Assembly: GCF_030532195.1 (NCBI RefSeq)
Contig: NZ_JAUNLP010000001.1
Span: 472,669 to 536,668, forward strand
Length of the DNA: 64,000 nt
Source of the DNA: Corynebacterium sp.
GTDB taxonomy: Bacteria; Actinomycetota; Actinomycetes; Mycobacteriales; Mycobacteriaceae
Direction: 5' to 3'
Below are positions 32,266 through 40,989 of this stretch, one piece after another. The position numbers and the translations under genes were made by a program. Position 1 is the stretch's first letter; every line of letters begins with the position of its first letter. Under the pieces are notes generated by a model, which did not search any database, was not told where the DNA came from, and saw only the letters and a program-made list of their open reading frames with translations.

Positions 32266-32408
32266 ACATCTATGGTGCCCTAACTTTGCCCGAATGTGCG
32301 CTTGGACATTCTCAACTATTCTCGGTAGAGAGCAAATCGAGTTCACTCGAGATGCCTTTTACTTCGACTTTCACCACAGCTCGCCAAGAATTTAGGAGAA
32401 CGTCTTTT

Positions 32409-34439
32409 ATGACTGGTCGAATCGGTATTGACGATATTCGCCCTCAAATCAACGGTGGTGCAACTCCATCGAAGGCCGTAGTGGGTGAAGTCGTTCCAAC
32501 TTTCGCCGTCATCTGGCGCGAAGGCCACGACGCAATGAACGCAACGCTCAACGTCAAGGGCCCGAAGGAATCGGCTTTTGCCGCCCGCTCCCAGCGCATC
32601 CCAATGCACTTTTCTGACCATGATCCAAATCAGGTCAACGCCACCTTCGTCCCCGACGTTCCGGGTCTGTGGACTATCCGTATCGATGCATGGTCGGACC
32701 CTATGGCAACCTGGCGCAACGCCATTACGAAGAAGTACGAAGCCGGCCAGTCCGAAGAAGAACTCTCCAACGACCTGGAAATCGGTGCCGCACTGTTCGA
32801 CCGCGCCGCCACCAGCGCCGCCGCTGTTCACCGCAATCACCTGCGCTCTATCGCCGCAGGTCTGCGCGGGGAGGGCGATCTTCGAGCACGCATCGCTGCC
32901 GCGCTTTCCGACGAAACCAGGGCCATTCTGCAGGCGCACCCGGTGCGTGACCTCCTCACCCGCGGCAAGACCCGCAAGGTCAAGGTTGACCGCCGTGAGG
33001 CTCTTTACTCCTCTTGGTACGAGTTCTTCCCACGTTCTAACGGTGGCTTTGGCGAAAATGGCGAGCTCCTCCACGGCACTTTCAAGACCGCTGTCGCACA
33101 GCTCGAACGCGCACAGCGCATGGGCTTCGACACCGTCTACCTACCGCCAATCCACCCGATTGGTGAGGTCAATCGAAAGGGCCGTAACAACACGCTGACT
33201 CCGGAACCGGGCGATGTCGGATCTCCCTGGGCTATCGGCTCTGCCGAAGGTGGCCACGACGCAATCCACCCGAGCCTCGGTGATGAGCAGGACTTCAAGG
33301 AGTTCATCAAGGAAGCTAAGAACCGCGACTTGGAGGTCGCCATTGACTTGGCATTGCAGTGCGCTCCGGATCACCCATGGGCTGCGGCTCATCCTGAGTG
33401 GTTCACTGTTCTGCCGGACGGCACGATTGCCTACGCGGAGAATCCGCCGAAGAAGTACCAGGACATCTATCCGCTGAACTTCGACAATGATGCCAAGGGC
33501 CTCTATGCAGAGGTTCTGCGCGTGGTGAAGTTCTGGATCAAGCGCGGCATCAAGGTCTTCCGTGTGGATAACCCACACACCAAGCCGGGCAACTTCTGGG
33601 AATGGCTCATTGAGACCGTGCATGAGACCAATCCTGAAGTCATCTTCCTGGCTGAGGCCTTCACCGCACCGGCTCGCCTCTACGGCCTGGCCAAGGCGGG
33701 CTTCACGCAGTCCTACATCTACTTCCCGTGGAAGACCACGAAGGAAGAGCTGACCGAGTTCGGTGAGGAGATTGTCCGCCACGCGGACATCGCCCGCCCA
33801 GCGCTGTGGACCAATACCCCGGACATCCTGCACGAGTTCCTGGTCAAGGGCGGCCGTGGCGCATTCGCTATCCGCGCAGCCCTGGCTGCCACCATGTCGC
33901 CGCTGTGGGGCATGTACTCCGGTTTCGAGCTATTTGAGAATGTACCGGTCAAGGAGGGCTCTGAGGAGTACCTTGACAGCGAGAAGTACCAGCTGCGCCA
34001 CCGCGACTACGACCAGGCGCTTGCCACGGGCAATTCGCTGGAGCCGTTCATCGCAACGCTGAACAAGCTCCGCCGCGAGCACCCAGCACTGCAGCAGTTG
34101 CGTAACCTGCACTTCCACGACATCGACAATGACAACCTCATCGCCTACTCCAAGCTGGATCCGGTCACGGGCGATGCCATCCTGGTGGTCATCAACCTCG
34201 ATCCGTGGAACGCTCAGGAGGGCACTCTTCACATCGACATGGACCGCATCGGTCACCGCAACCATGACCGCATGGATGTCACTGACCTCATCACCGGCAA
34301 CCAGTTCAACTGGGGCAAGGACAACTACGTCCGCCTGGCTCCATGGGAAAACGTCGCGCACATCATCAAGCTGCCGGTCATCGATGAAAACCTCCGCAAT
34401 AAGCTGGCCTGGCGCGAGGTACCAGACTACGAGGGCTAG
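32409..34439 (+). CDS. glgE: Alpha-1,4-glucan:maltose-1-phosphate maltosyltransferase
   Basis: GlgE adds maltosyl units from maltose 1-phosphate to alpha-glucan. The 676-residue GH13_3 protein has the substrate-lid region, the N-domain start MTGRIGIDDIRPQINGG, nucleophile Asp387 in RVDNPHTKP, and acid/base Glu416 in FLAEAFTAP. The Asp-Glu spacing of 29 equals that in the Streptomyces enzyme as I recall it. ATG 32409 has AGGAG 10 nt upstream; the frame before it is not conserved-looking. glgB follows after 138 nt. No treS or pep2 is in this window, so the maltose 1-phosphate source is elsewhere. Confidence 0.97.
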   Translation: MTGRIGIDDIRPQINGGATPSKAVVGEVVPTFAVIWREGHDAMNATLNVKGPKESAFAARSQRIPMHFSDHDPNQVNATFVPDVPGLWTIRIDAWSDPMATWRNAITKKYEAGQSEEELSNDLEIGAALFDRAATSAAAVHRNHLRSIAAGLRGEGDLRARIAAALSDETRAILQAHPVRDLLTRGKTRKVKVDRREALYSSWYEFFPRSNGGFGENGELLHGTFKTAVAQLERAQRMGFDTVYLPPIHPIGEVNRKGRNNTLTPEPGDVGSPWAIGSAEGGHDAIHPSLGDEQDFKEFIKEAKNRDLEVAIDLALQCAPDHPWAAAHPEWFTVLPDGTIAYAENPPKKYQDIYPLNFDNDAKGLYAEVLRVVKFWIKRGIKVFRVDNPHTKPGNFWEWLIETVHETNPEVIFLAEAFTAPARLYGLAKAGFTQSYIYFPWKTTKEELTEFGEEIVRHADIARPALWTNTPDILHEFLVKGGRGAFAIRAALAATMSPLWGMYSGFELFENVPVKEGSEEYLDSEKYQLRHRDYDQALATGNSLEPFIATLNKLRREHPALQQLRNLHFHDIDNDNLIAYSKLDPVTGDAILVVINLDPWNAQEGTLHIDMDRIGHRNHDRMDVTDLITGNQFNWGKDNYVRLAPWENVAHIIKLPVIDENLRNKLAWREVPDYEG

Positions 34440-34577
34440 TTTCGGGGTTAGCTAGCCGCTGCACCCGCCACGGGACGCAAGATTCGTCGTTAAGCTGACG
34501 GGTGATTTTCAGCAAATCTTCTACCCTGCCTAACTTCTTTACATCCACCTACCTAGAACGCTTTGGAAGGATCTTCC

Positions 34578-36773
34578 ATGGGAGTCCACACCGATCCCCG
34601 CCTCGCAATCGACTCCGGCGATATGGATCGACTGCGCTACTGCACTCACTACGACCCGCACAGTATCTACGGCGCTCACGTCGTCGATGGTGACACGGTC
34701 ATTCGCACCAGGGTTTTCGGTGCGAAGACAGTCACCGTCGTAAGTACGCGCGGTGAGTTTGAGGCGGAAGATCTGGGCGATAGCTTCTTTGCAGCACTCG
34801 TCCCCGGCGGCGATGACTTCGACTACCGCCTGCGCATTGAGTGGGAATCCGGAGACACCGTAGAGCGTGCCGACGGCTACCGTTTCCTGCCCACTATTCA
34901 GCCGGGTGACCTCCACCTGATTGGTGAGGGGCGTCATGAGGAGCTGTGGAAGGTTCTCGGTGCGCACACCGTTTCCTATGAGACCGAGATGGGCGTAGTC
35001 GACGGCACGTCCTTTACTGTCTGGGCTCCGAACGCGCAGGGTGTCGCTGTTGTCGGTGACTTCTGCATGTGGAACGGCGCTCAGTACCCAATGCGTTCGA
35101 TGGGTGGCTCCGGCATTTGGGAGCTGTTCCTGCCGGGTGTGGGTGTTGGTGATATTTACAAATTCGCAATCACCACGCCGGAGGGGCACCGCCGCGATAA
35201 GGCTGACCCGATGGCGCGTGCGGCGGAGCTGCCGCCGGCTACTGGCTCTGTGGTCACTGAATCCGAGTACACCTGGGGTGACCAGGAGTGGATGGAAAAG
35301 CGTGCTCAAACCAACTGGGATGATGAGCCGGTTTCGATCTACGAGGTGCACCTGGGCTCCTGGAAGCAGGGGCTGACCTATGAGGTCATGGCTGAAAAGC
35401 TGGTGCGCTATGTCGTGGACATGGGCTACACCCACGTAGAGTTCATGCCGGTTTCCGAGCACCCATTCTCCGGGTCCTGGGGTTACCAGGTCTCTGGCTA
35501 CTACGCGCCGACCAGTCGCTTCGGCACCCCGGATCAGTTCCGTGGTCTGGTTGAAGCATTCCACAAGGCCGGTATCGGTGTGATTATGGACTGGGTTCCG
35601 GGTCACTTCCCGAAGGACGAGTTCGCGCTAGCCCGGTTTGACGGCACCGCCTGCTATGAGCACCCGGACTGGCGCCGTGGTGAGCAGCGCGACTGGGGTA
35701 CCTACGTCTTCGATTTCGGCCGCAATGAGGTCCGTAACTTCCTCTACGCCAACGCTCTGTACTGGGCAGAGGAGTTCCACATCGACGGTCTGCGTGTGGA
35801 TGCCGTCGCCTCCATGCTGTACCTGGACTACTCACGCAACGAGGGCGAATGGCTGCCGAACCAGTACGGTGGCCGCGAAAACCTCGATGCGGTGCAGTTC
35901 CTGCAGGAGTTCAACGCAACAGTTCATAAGCACCACCCAGGCTTCCTGACTGTCGCCGAGGAGTCCACCTCCTGGCCGGGCGTTACCGCTTCGACCGAAA
36001 ATGGTGGCTTGGGTTTCTCCATGAAGTGGAACATGGGGTGGATGAACGACACCCTGGAGTACTTCAGCAAGGAGCCGATTTACCGCTCCTACCACCACCA
36101 TGAGCTGACCTTCGCCATGGTCTACGCCTACTCCGAGAAGTTCATCCTGCCAATCAGCCACGATGAGGTCGTCCACGGCAAGGGCTCCCTGTGGGAGCGC
36201 ATGCCGGGCGGCGACTGGGATAAGGCCGCCGGTCTGCGTACCTTCCTGTCCTTCATGTGGGCGCACCCGGGCAAGCAGCTGCTCTTCCAGGGCCAGGACC
36301 TCGGCCAGAATCATGAATGGAACCATGACGAGTCCGTCGCCTGGGACAACCTCGAGGGTTGGGCCGGCGAGTTCCACCGCGGTATTCAGCTGCTGGTCAA
36401 GGACATCAACGGCCTGTACAAAGAGAATCCGGCATTCTTTACGCAGGACAACAACCCAGACGGCTTCCAGTGGATTAACGCTGATGACTCGGCTAACAAC
36501 GTGGTCTCCTTTGTCCGCTACGGCACCGATGGTTCGGTGATTGCGTGTGTTTACAACCTGTCCGGTACCACGCAGGAGGTCTACAAGATTGGCCTTCCTC
36601 GCGGCGGCCAGTGGGAAGAGATTCTCAACACCAACGCCAGGCGGTACGAGGGCTCCGGCTACGGAGAAAACGGCACTGTCACCGCTGAGGAGTTCGGCTG
36701 GAACGGCCAGGCACACTCGGTTGACCTGGTTTTGCCAGCTCACACTGCAATCTGGTTGAAGTGGCAGGGATAA
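34578..36773 (+). CDS. glgB: 1,4-alpha-glucan branching enzyme
   Basis: GlgB makes alpha-1,6 branches on the chain GlgE extends. The 731-residue protein has an N-terminal CBM48-like module ([23 protein letters not shown]), the GH13_9 barrel with [21 protein letters not shown] (nucleophile Asp), [10 protein letters not shown] (acid/base Glu) and [15 protein letters not shown] 34578 follows GGAAGG by 7 nt; TTG 34563 is an artefact of frame. The length equals long actinobacterial GlgB forms with two N-terminal modules. It converges on the lipoprotein gene. Confidence 0.97.
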   Translation: MGVHTDPRLAIDSGDMDRLRYCTHYDPHSIYGAHVVDGDTVIRTRVFGAKTVTVVSTRGEFEAEDLGDSFFAALVPGGDDFDYRLRIEWESGDTVERADGYRFLPTIQPGDLHLIGEGRHEELWKVLGAHTVSYETEMGVVDGTSFTVWAPNAQGVAVVGDFCMWNGAQYPMRSMGGSGIWELFLPGVGVGDIYKFAITTPEGHRRDKADPMARAAELPPATGSVVTESEYTWGDQEWMEKRAQTNWDDEPVSIYEVHLGSWKQGLTYEVMAEKLVRYVVDMGYTHVEFMPVSEHPFSGSWGYQVSGYYAPTSRFGTPDQFRGLVEAFHKAGIGVIMDWVPGHFPKDEFALARFDGTACYEHPDWRRGEQRDWGTYVFDFGRNEVRNFLYANALYWAEEFHIDGLRVDAVASMLYLDYSRNEGEWLPNQYGGRENLDAVQFLQEFNATVHKHHPGFLTVAEESTSWPGVTASTENGGLGFSMKWNMGWMNDTLEYFSKEPIYRSYHHHELTFAMVYAYSEKFILPISHDEVVHGKGSLWERMPGGDWDKAAGLRTFLSFMWAHPGKQLLFQGQDLGQNHEWNHDESVAWDNLEGWAGEFHRGIQLLVKDINGLYKENPAFFTQDNNPDGFQWINADDSANNVVSFVRYGTDGSVIACVYNLSGTTQEVYKIGLPRGGQWEEILNTNARRYEGSGYGENGTVTAEEFGWNGQAHSVDLVLPAHTAIWLKWQG

Positions 36774-36775
36774 CC

Positions 36776-36871
36776 CAACCCGTTCGGTGACCAGCTCAGC
36801 CCCAGTTTCACATTGGCAGCCCCGCCCCTACCCCGCCCACATAAACAACGCCCTAGGCCCGGAACGGGTTG
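36776..36871. repeat. Perfect 10-bp inverted repeat spanning the glgB 3' region
   Basis: CAACCCGTTC at 36776-36785 pairs with GAACGGGTTG at 36862-36871, with 76 nt between. The right arm overlaps the last codons of the convergent lipoprotein gene. It might form a long-loop terminator for both genes; no T tract supports this, so the role is open. Confidence 0.35.
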
Positions 36872-38004
36872 AACCAATCCGGCTCGAGTGACTCATCAAA
36901 GTTCGCCGAGCCGGAGTCATCGAAGTCGCCGCTACCGAGACGATCTGCAATTCCGTCCCCATCCTCATCGGCACTCCAGACCGCAGCCTGCTTGGGCGTC
37001 ACGGGCTTGCCGTCTTTACCGAGACGGTTGTAATCCGGCAACAGCGGGGCAATTTGAGCACCGAGCTGGCCGAGCAGGGCGTCGGTAAGCTCGTTGAGCG
37101 CAACGTCAAAGCGCGTCGTAATGCCGTATGCGATAGGGCCTGCGCCCGTGTAGATGATTCCGTGATCGTTGACGCCCTCTTCGGTGTCGCCGGTCTTTTG
37201 CACTGCTGCACCGACGTTCATGACGAACTTCTGCGAACCGCCATACGTCAGATAGGTCAGCGCCGTTTCTGCCGTTTCCTGGTCTAGGAACTTGTGCTTT
37301 GCGGTACCGTCCGCGACTTCCTGAATGCGCGCCATAAACAGCGCGGCCTGCGAAGGGGTAAACCAGGAGCGATCGCCACTGGGATTGGGAATGTTGAACT
37401 TATTGCCCATGTGGTAGCGGGACTCGTCCACACCGGCTTCCTTAATGGTCTTGTTGACGGCATCGAATCCGCCGACGGCATCAATAAGCCCATTGGCAGC
37501 GGTGTTGTCCGAGTAGCGCATGACATAGGACAACAGGGTGTCAATCGTGTACTCGCCAACGCTCAGCACGCTTCCGCCAACGGCGTCATCCCAGTCAACA
37601 GTGACGGTCTTATCCAACTGATCGCCAAACTTCTTCAGCGCTGTCACAACCAACGGCGCCTTAATGGTCGACGCGGAGTACTCCGTCTTGTCCTTGCCTA
37701 CCGACGCCGTGAGCCCCTTATACGGGCCATCGATTACCCGCAGGTACACACCGAGCTTGATGCCATAGTTTTCGGAGAAATTCTCTGCGGCCTGATCGAG
37801 AACCTGTTGAGCATCCGTCCACTCAATTTCTTCGGAGGTATCCCAGCCATTGTCAGGTTCTTTTGGCTGCTCTACCGCTTTTTCAGCCTTCGAAGCCGTG
37901 TCCTTAGCGGTATCTATCGTGCAACCCGCCAACAGAGTACTGAGAGAAAGTGCTGCGACGACCAAAGTCGATGTTTTGCGCTGGGCGCCAACTCGCAGTC
38001 GCAT
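36853..38004 (-). CDS. Class A beta-lactamase-fold lipoprotein
   Basis: The 383-residue protein has a signal peptide with lipobox LLAGC (Cys28), then Ser112-Lys115 (STIK), Ser165-Asp166-Asn167 (SDN) and Lys270-Thr271-Gly272 (KTG): the three active-site motifs of class A enzymes at fitting distances. At the place of Glu166 of class A enzymes I see no ExxxN; aligning FNIPNPSGD with LNEAIPGD puts Gly there. It may therefore be a penicillin-binding or acyl-enzyme protein rather than an efficient beta-lactamase. The C-terminus has DEDGDGIADRLGSGDFDDSG, which resembles calcium-binding Asp loops. AAGGAG lies 6 nt before the ATG. Confidence 0.8.
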   Translation of the reverse strand: MRLRVGAQRKTSTLVVAALSLSTLLAGCTIDTAKDTASKAEKAVEQPKEPDNGWDTSEEIEWTDAQQVLDQAAENFSENYGIKLGVYLRVIDGPYKGLTASVGKDKTEYSASTIKAPLVVTALKKFGDQLDKTVTVDWDDAVGGSVLSVGEYTIDTLLSYVMRYSDNTAANGLIDAVGGFDAVNKTIKEAGVDESRYHMGNKFNIPNPSGDRSWFTPSQAALFMARIQEVADGTAKHKFLDQETAETALTYLTYGGSQKFVMNVGAAVQKTGDTEEGVNDHGIIYTGAGPIAYGITTRFDVALNELTDALLGQLGAQIAPLLPDYNRLGKDGKPVTPKQAAVWSADEDGDGIADRLGSGDFDDSGSANFDESLEPDWFNPFRA

Positions 38005-38229
38005 GCAATGCTCCTTGTTGGTGAGAAATTTCTAACGGCACCCAAAAGGTCTTGGGCCGTTAAATCTTTGGTGAGCCATTCGGTTTAACCAAATTCAGTT
38101 AAGAACGGTCTGAGACTTTACCACCGGTACATCTTCACCAGTAAAAGCGGTTGCACTAAGGCCTGTAATCTGTGCGAGAATAGGAGGGATATCGGCACAT
38201 TAAAAAAGTGTCAATGAATGTGAGGTGCC

Positions 38230-38625
38230 ATGGAAAAGAAGGTACATCGGTTGATGGACCGGATGCAGGCTCGTCACGCTCAGATGCGAAAGACATGGTA
38301 TGGGCCTGTACTTTCCCCTGTTCTGGTCGTGGCAGGCTTTGCGCTCCTCATTTTCGGCATCATCATTTTGCCGACCCCAGCGCCGGGATGGCTGTGCATT
38401 TTTGTGGCACTGGGCATTTTGTCGCTAGTTCACCCGCCGACGCGCCACTTTAATATTTGGCTCGCGGCCAAACTGGATGCCTTCTACGAGTGGTATGGCA
38501 AACGTCATATAGCCACGAAGGCCACCCTATTCGTTCTGCTGTTGGCATTCATGGCCACGTGCATGGGCAGTGCGTACTACTTCATTGCGCCGGAGGACTG
38601 GCCGTACACCGATGCCTCCGGCTAG
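38230..38625 (+). CDS. TIGR02611-type (PGPGW) small membrane protein
   Basis: The 131-residue protein has three hydrophobic helices and the motif PTPAPGWLCIFVALGILS, which marks the PGPGW/TIGR02611 family. A basic amphipathic N-terminus (KKVHRLMDRMQARHAQMRK) precedes the first helix. The function is unknown. The ATG at 38230 has GAGG about 7 nt upstream; a stronger AGGAGGG at 38182-38188 is too far away to serve it. It is monocistronic. Confidence 0.75.
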   Translation: MEKKVHRLMDRMQARHAQMRKTWYGPVLSPVLVVAGFALLIFGIIILPTPAPGWLCIFVALGILSLVHPPTRHFNIWLAAKLDAFYEWYGKRHIATKATLFVLLLAFMATCMGSAYYFIAPEDWPYTDASG

Positions 38626-38655
38626 GCGCGCCACATTGGAGGCACCTTCCGCTTT

Positions 38656-39705
38656 CTAGTACAGAGCGCTTGCCATTCGACGGCGCGCATCCAGAGCAAC
38701 TGGATCGGCGGTATCAAATAGCGAGAGCAGCTCTAGCAGGCGGGTCTTGACCTTTTCGCGGTCGTCACCAACTACCTGTGGCAGGAGCACCAACAAGCGG
38801 TCAAGTGCCTTCGCAGGGTCATCCACAAGCATAGTGACGTCAGCAGCGTCGAGCGCTAGCGTGACATCGGTCGGAGCGGCATCGGCCTTCGCAATCGGAT
38901 CACTGGTGCGATCAATCTTGGCGGCACGCGCGAAGAACGCCACATTCGCGCGAGCGCGTTTGAGCCCCTGGTTTGCGGGCTCGGACTGCAGCATTGCCTC
39001 ATACAGCAAGAGGGCTTCATCAAAGTTGCCTTCGGAAAGAAGGCCTTCCGCTTGCTCCAGCCGTGGATCATCAGTTGGCACCGGATTTCCGAAGAAATCA
39101 GTCGGCTCCGGCTGATCAGCACCCTCACCTGCCATGCGCGTACCCGCCGGCAGTCCCTTCAGGCGACCACGAGTTGCCTCCATAACCTGAGCAATCCACT
39201 GATCCAGCCATTCGCGAGTCTTCTCGCCGACAAACATGCCAATCGGGCTGCCCATAGCCACGGCAGTCACGGTTGGCAGAGCCTGCACACCGAATGCGCG
39301 CGCCAACTGTGGGGACGCATCAGCATCGACCCACGCCAAAATCCAATGCAGCCCCGCTGCCCGCGCCACCTGTTCCATCTCAGAGCGCAATCGCAGCGAA
39401 TCGGCAGCACCGGCGGCTCCGATGAGCACAATCACCGGAACCTGCTCCGAGCGCAAAATGACTTCGGCCTCCAGGTTAGCGGGGGTAATTTCTACGACCG
39501 GCGGCAAGCCGTCGCCCTGATCCCCGCTGGCCCGCTGGATTTCTTCGCGGCGCTGCCGCTCGGCCTCGGCCCGCTGAGCGAGCTGCTCCAAATCAACCGT
39601 GCCCGGAGGCGGCGGCGGAGTTGAGCATTCACGGTGGCCATCATGGCTGTGGGAATGGCCATGGGAGTGCGAATGGCCGTGCGAGTGACCATGTCCAGCT
39701 GGCAT
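38656..39705 (-). CDS. Thioredoxin-fold/TPR protein with His-rich N-terminus (CnoX/Rv1324-like)
   Basis: The 349-residue protein has ten His in the first 24 residues (GHGHSHGHSH pattern), a Pro-rich linker, a thioredoxin fold (VPVIVLIGAAGAADS ... LARAFGVQALPTVTAV, with the cis-Pro), and C-terminal TPR-like helices (EGLLSEGNFDEALLLYEAML). The CxxC site is absent: GAAGAADS stands there, so it cannot act as a classic redox thioredoxin. A chaperone-holdase role as in CnoX is possible, and the His tail may bind metal ions; both are inference. AGAGAGGA lies 8 nt before the ATG. From memory, Rv1324 also lies by glgB. Confidence 0.8.
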   Translation of the reverse strand: MPAGHGHSHGHSHSHGHSHSHDGHRECSTPPPPPGTVDLEQLAQRAEAERQRREEIQRASGDQGDGLPPVVEITPANLEAEVILRSEQVPVIVLIGAAGAADSLRLRSEMEQVARAAGLHWILAWVDADASPQLARAFGVQALPTVTAVAMGSPIGMFVGEKTREWLDQWIAQVMEATRGRLKGLPAGTRMAGEGADQPEPTDFFGNPVPTDDPRLEQAEGLLSEGNFDEALLLYEAMLQSEPANQGLKRARANVAFFARAAKIDRTSDPIAKADAAPTDVTLALDAADVTMLVDDPAKALDRLLVLLPQVVGDDREKVKTRLLELLSLFDTADPVALDARRRMASALY

Positions 39706-39753
39706 TATTTGGGTCCTCTCTCAAGTCGTCGTCAAGCGCCTTAAAAGCCTACG

Positions 39754-40059
39754 CTAGTCGGCCTCATTCAAGACGTCTTCCACCGCGTCGACCTTTGCGC
39801 GCAACTGCCCGGTGTACCCATTGCGGATGTCCGCCTTAATCACCAGCGACGTGCGCGGACTGACGCGCGTCACGGCCTCGGTGGCACGCTTAATGACGTC
39901 CATGACCTCATCCCACTCGCCTTCCACGAGCGTGAACATTGCGTTGGTCTCATTGGGCAGTCCCGATTCGCGGACTACCCGAACGGCTTCGGCGACGGCC
40001 TCGGCCATTCCCTGGTCAGGATCGGAGAAAGTGGGGGCAACAGAAAACGCGACAATCAT
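39754..40059 (-). CDS. Thiamine-binding protein (MTH1187/DUF77 family)
   Basis: The 101-residue protein starts MIVAFSVAPTFSDPDQGMAEAVAEAV and has NAMFTLVEGEWDEVMDVIKRA, the ferredoxin-like fold of MTH1187/YkoF proteins, which bind thiamine or related pyrimidines. The ATG at 40059 is supported by TATCAT ending 7 nt before it; the Met at 40092 would overlap the opposite gene. It may act in thiamine sensing or transport, but no thi gene or TPP riboswitch is nearby. Confidence 0.75.
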   Translation of the reverse strand: MIVAFSVAPTFSDPDQGMAEAVAEAVRVVRESGLPNETNAMFTLVEGEWDEVMDVIKRATEAVTRVSPRTSLVIKADIRNGYTGQLRAKVDAVEDVLNEAD

Positions 40060-40090
40060 GGCGCCGATGATAGCGGGTATTCTTGGAATC
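40060..40090. promoter_or_regulatory. 31-bp divergent leaderless promoter pair
   Basis: The two start codons are only 31 bp apart. TATCAT (40072-40067, minus strand) ends 7 nt before ATG 40059, and TATTCT (40078-40083, plus strand) ends 7 nt before ATG 40091. Each -35 must lie within the opposite coding region. Confidence 0.6.
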
Positions 40091-40543
40091 ATGAGTGAGT
40101 CACAGATTCCAGTTCCCCATAAGTACGTAGTCGCCGTCGATCACGTCGGCGTCGCAGTTCCGGATTTTGATGCGGCTGTCGAGTGGTACCGCGCAAATCT
40201 CGGCTTTATCAATTACCACGATGAGGTCAACGAAGAGCAGGGCGTCCACGAGGCAATGCTCGGCCCGGCTGACAAGGTCGAGGGCGGCACTCTGGTTCAG
40301 ATTCTCGCACCGCTGAATGAGCAGTCCACCATTGCAAAGTACCTGGATAAGAAGGGCCCGGGTATCCAGCAGTACGCAGTTCGCGTCACTGATCTGGAGG
40401 CCCTGATGGCTCATCTGAAGGAGCAGGGCACCCGCGTGCTCTACCCGGAACCGAAGATCGGCACCGCGGGTTCGCGCATCAACTTCATCCACCCGAAGGA
40501 TGCAGGTGGCGTGCTGCTGGAGCTCGTTGAGCCGGCTAAGTAA
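40091..40543 (+). CDS. mce: Methylmalonyl-CoA epimerase
   Basis: The 150-residue VOC-fold protein epimerises (2R)/(2S)-methylmalonyl-CoA. The metal ligand His of DHVGVAVPDFDAAVEWY, the repeat VRVTDLEALMAHLKEQG and the final LLELVEP Glu are present, as are the family's IAKYLDKKGPGIQQYAVRV and SRINFIHPKDAGGVLLELV regions. The ATG at 40091 begins MSESQIP; the longer frame from 39812 is antisense to the thiamine-binding gene. Mutase genes are not in the window. It links to propionyl-CoA metabolism. Confidence 0.92.
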   Translation: MSESQIPVPHKYVVAVDHVGVAVPDFDAAVEWYRANLGFINYHDEVNEEQGVHEAMLGPADKVEGGTLVQILAPLNEQSTIAKYLDKKGPGIQQYAVRVTDLEALMAHLKEQGTRVLYPEPKIGTAGSRINFIHPKDAGGVLLELVEPAK

Positions 40544-40630
40544 ATTTATGCACTACGCCGTCTGATTGCTTTTCGACGGCGCCATGCCCCAGAGCCCATC
40601 GCTTCCCATCGCGTATCGGTCGCTATTCCC

Positions 40631-40987
40631 TTATCCCCAGCGCCGAGTGATGGTGCGGTGGGCTCTGTTGCGCCAGCAGTTGGTGTGCCAGTGGCGACGG
40701 TCATCGGCACCCGCCCCATAGTGCTGCGGCCAGGCGACAATATGAGAGGTCCCCGGCATAATTTCCTGATCACAGCCCGGGCAGCGGTAGACCTTGGTGG
40801 ACTGTCCGGCACTGATGTTGCGCACTGAGAAGTCCACGTCCTGCCAACCGGCCGGACCGGACTCAGTTCGAGTGGACTGGAAGGTGGAGCCGAAGGCCGG
40901 CAGTGAACTGTTCCCGCCACGCCTGCGGCTATTCTTGCCGCCCCTGCCCTGTCCGTTACCGCGACGCTTGTGATTTCTGCGAGGCAT
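40631..40987 (-). CDS. Small basic Cys/His protein, function unknown
   Basis: The 118-residue protein has a very basic N-terminus (RRNHKRRGNGQGRGGKNSRRR), a central region with YRCPGCDQEI and then HWHTNC about 30 residues later, so C-x2-C ... H-x3-C could bind zinc. Related actinobacterial proteins are often labelled ATP/GTP-binding without evidence. It begins 2 nt after the nucS stop codon, so the two are translated from one mRNA and may work together on DNA. That is inference from gene order only. Confidence 0.65.
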   Translation of the reverse strand: MPRRNHKRRGNGQGRGGKNSRRRGGNSSLPAFGSTFQSTRTESGPAGWQDVDFSVRNISAGQSTKVYRCPGCDQEIMPGTSHIVAWPQHYGAGADDRRHWHTNCWRNRAHRTITRRWG

Positions 40988-40989
40988 AA

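Noticed and set aside
36853..38004. Calling the lipoprotein a true beta-lactamase resistance gene
   Set aside because: The general-base Glu is not visible at its usual place and there is no regulator or mobile element near; the sequence supports the fold, not resistance.
39740..40092. A TPP riboswitch near the thiamine-binding gene
   Set aside because: The intergenic space is only 31 bp and no thi-box sequence is present.
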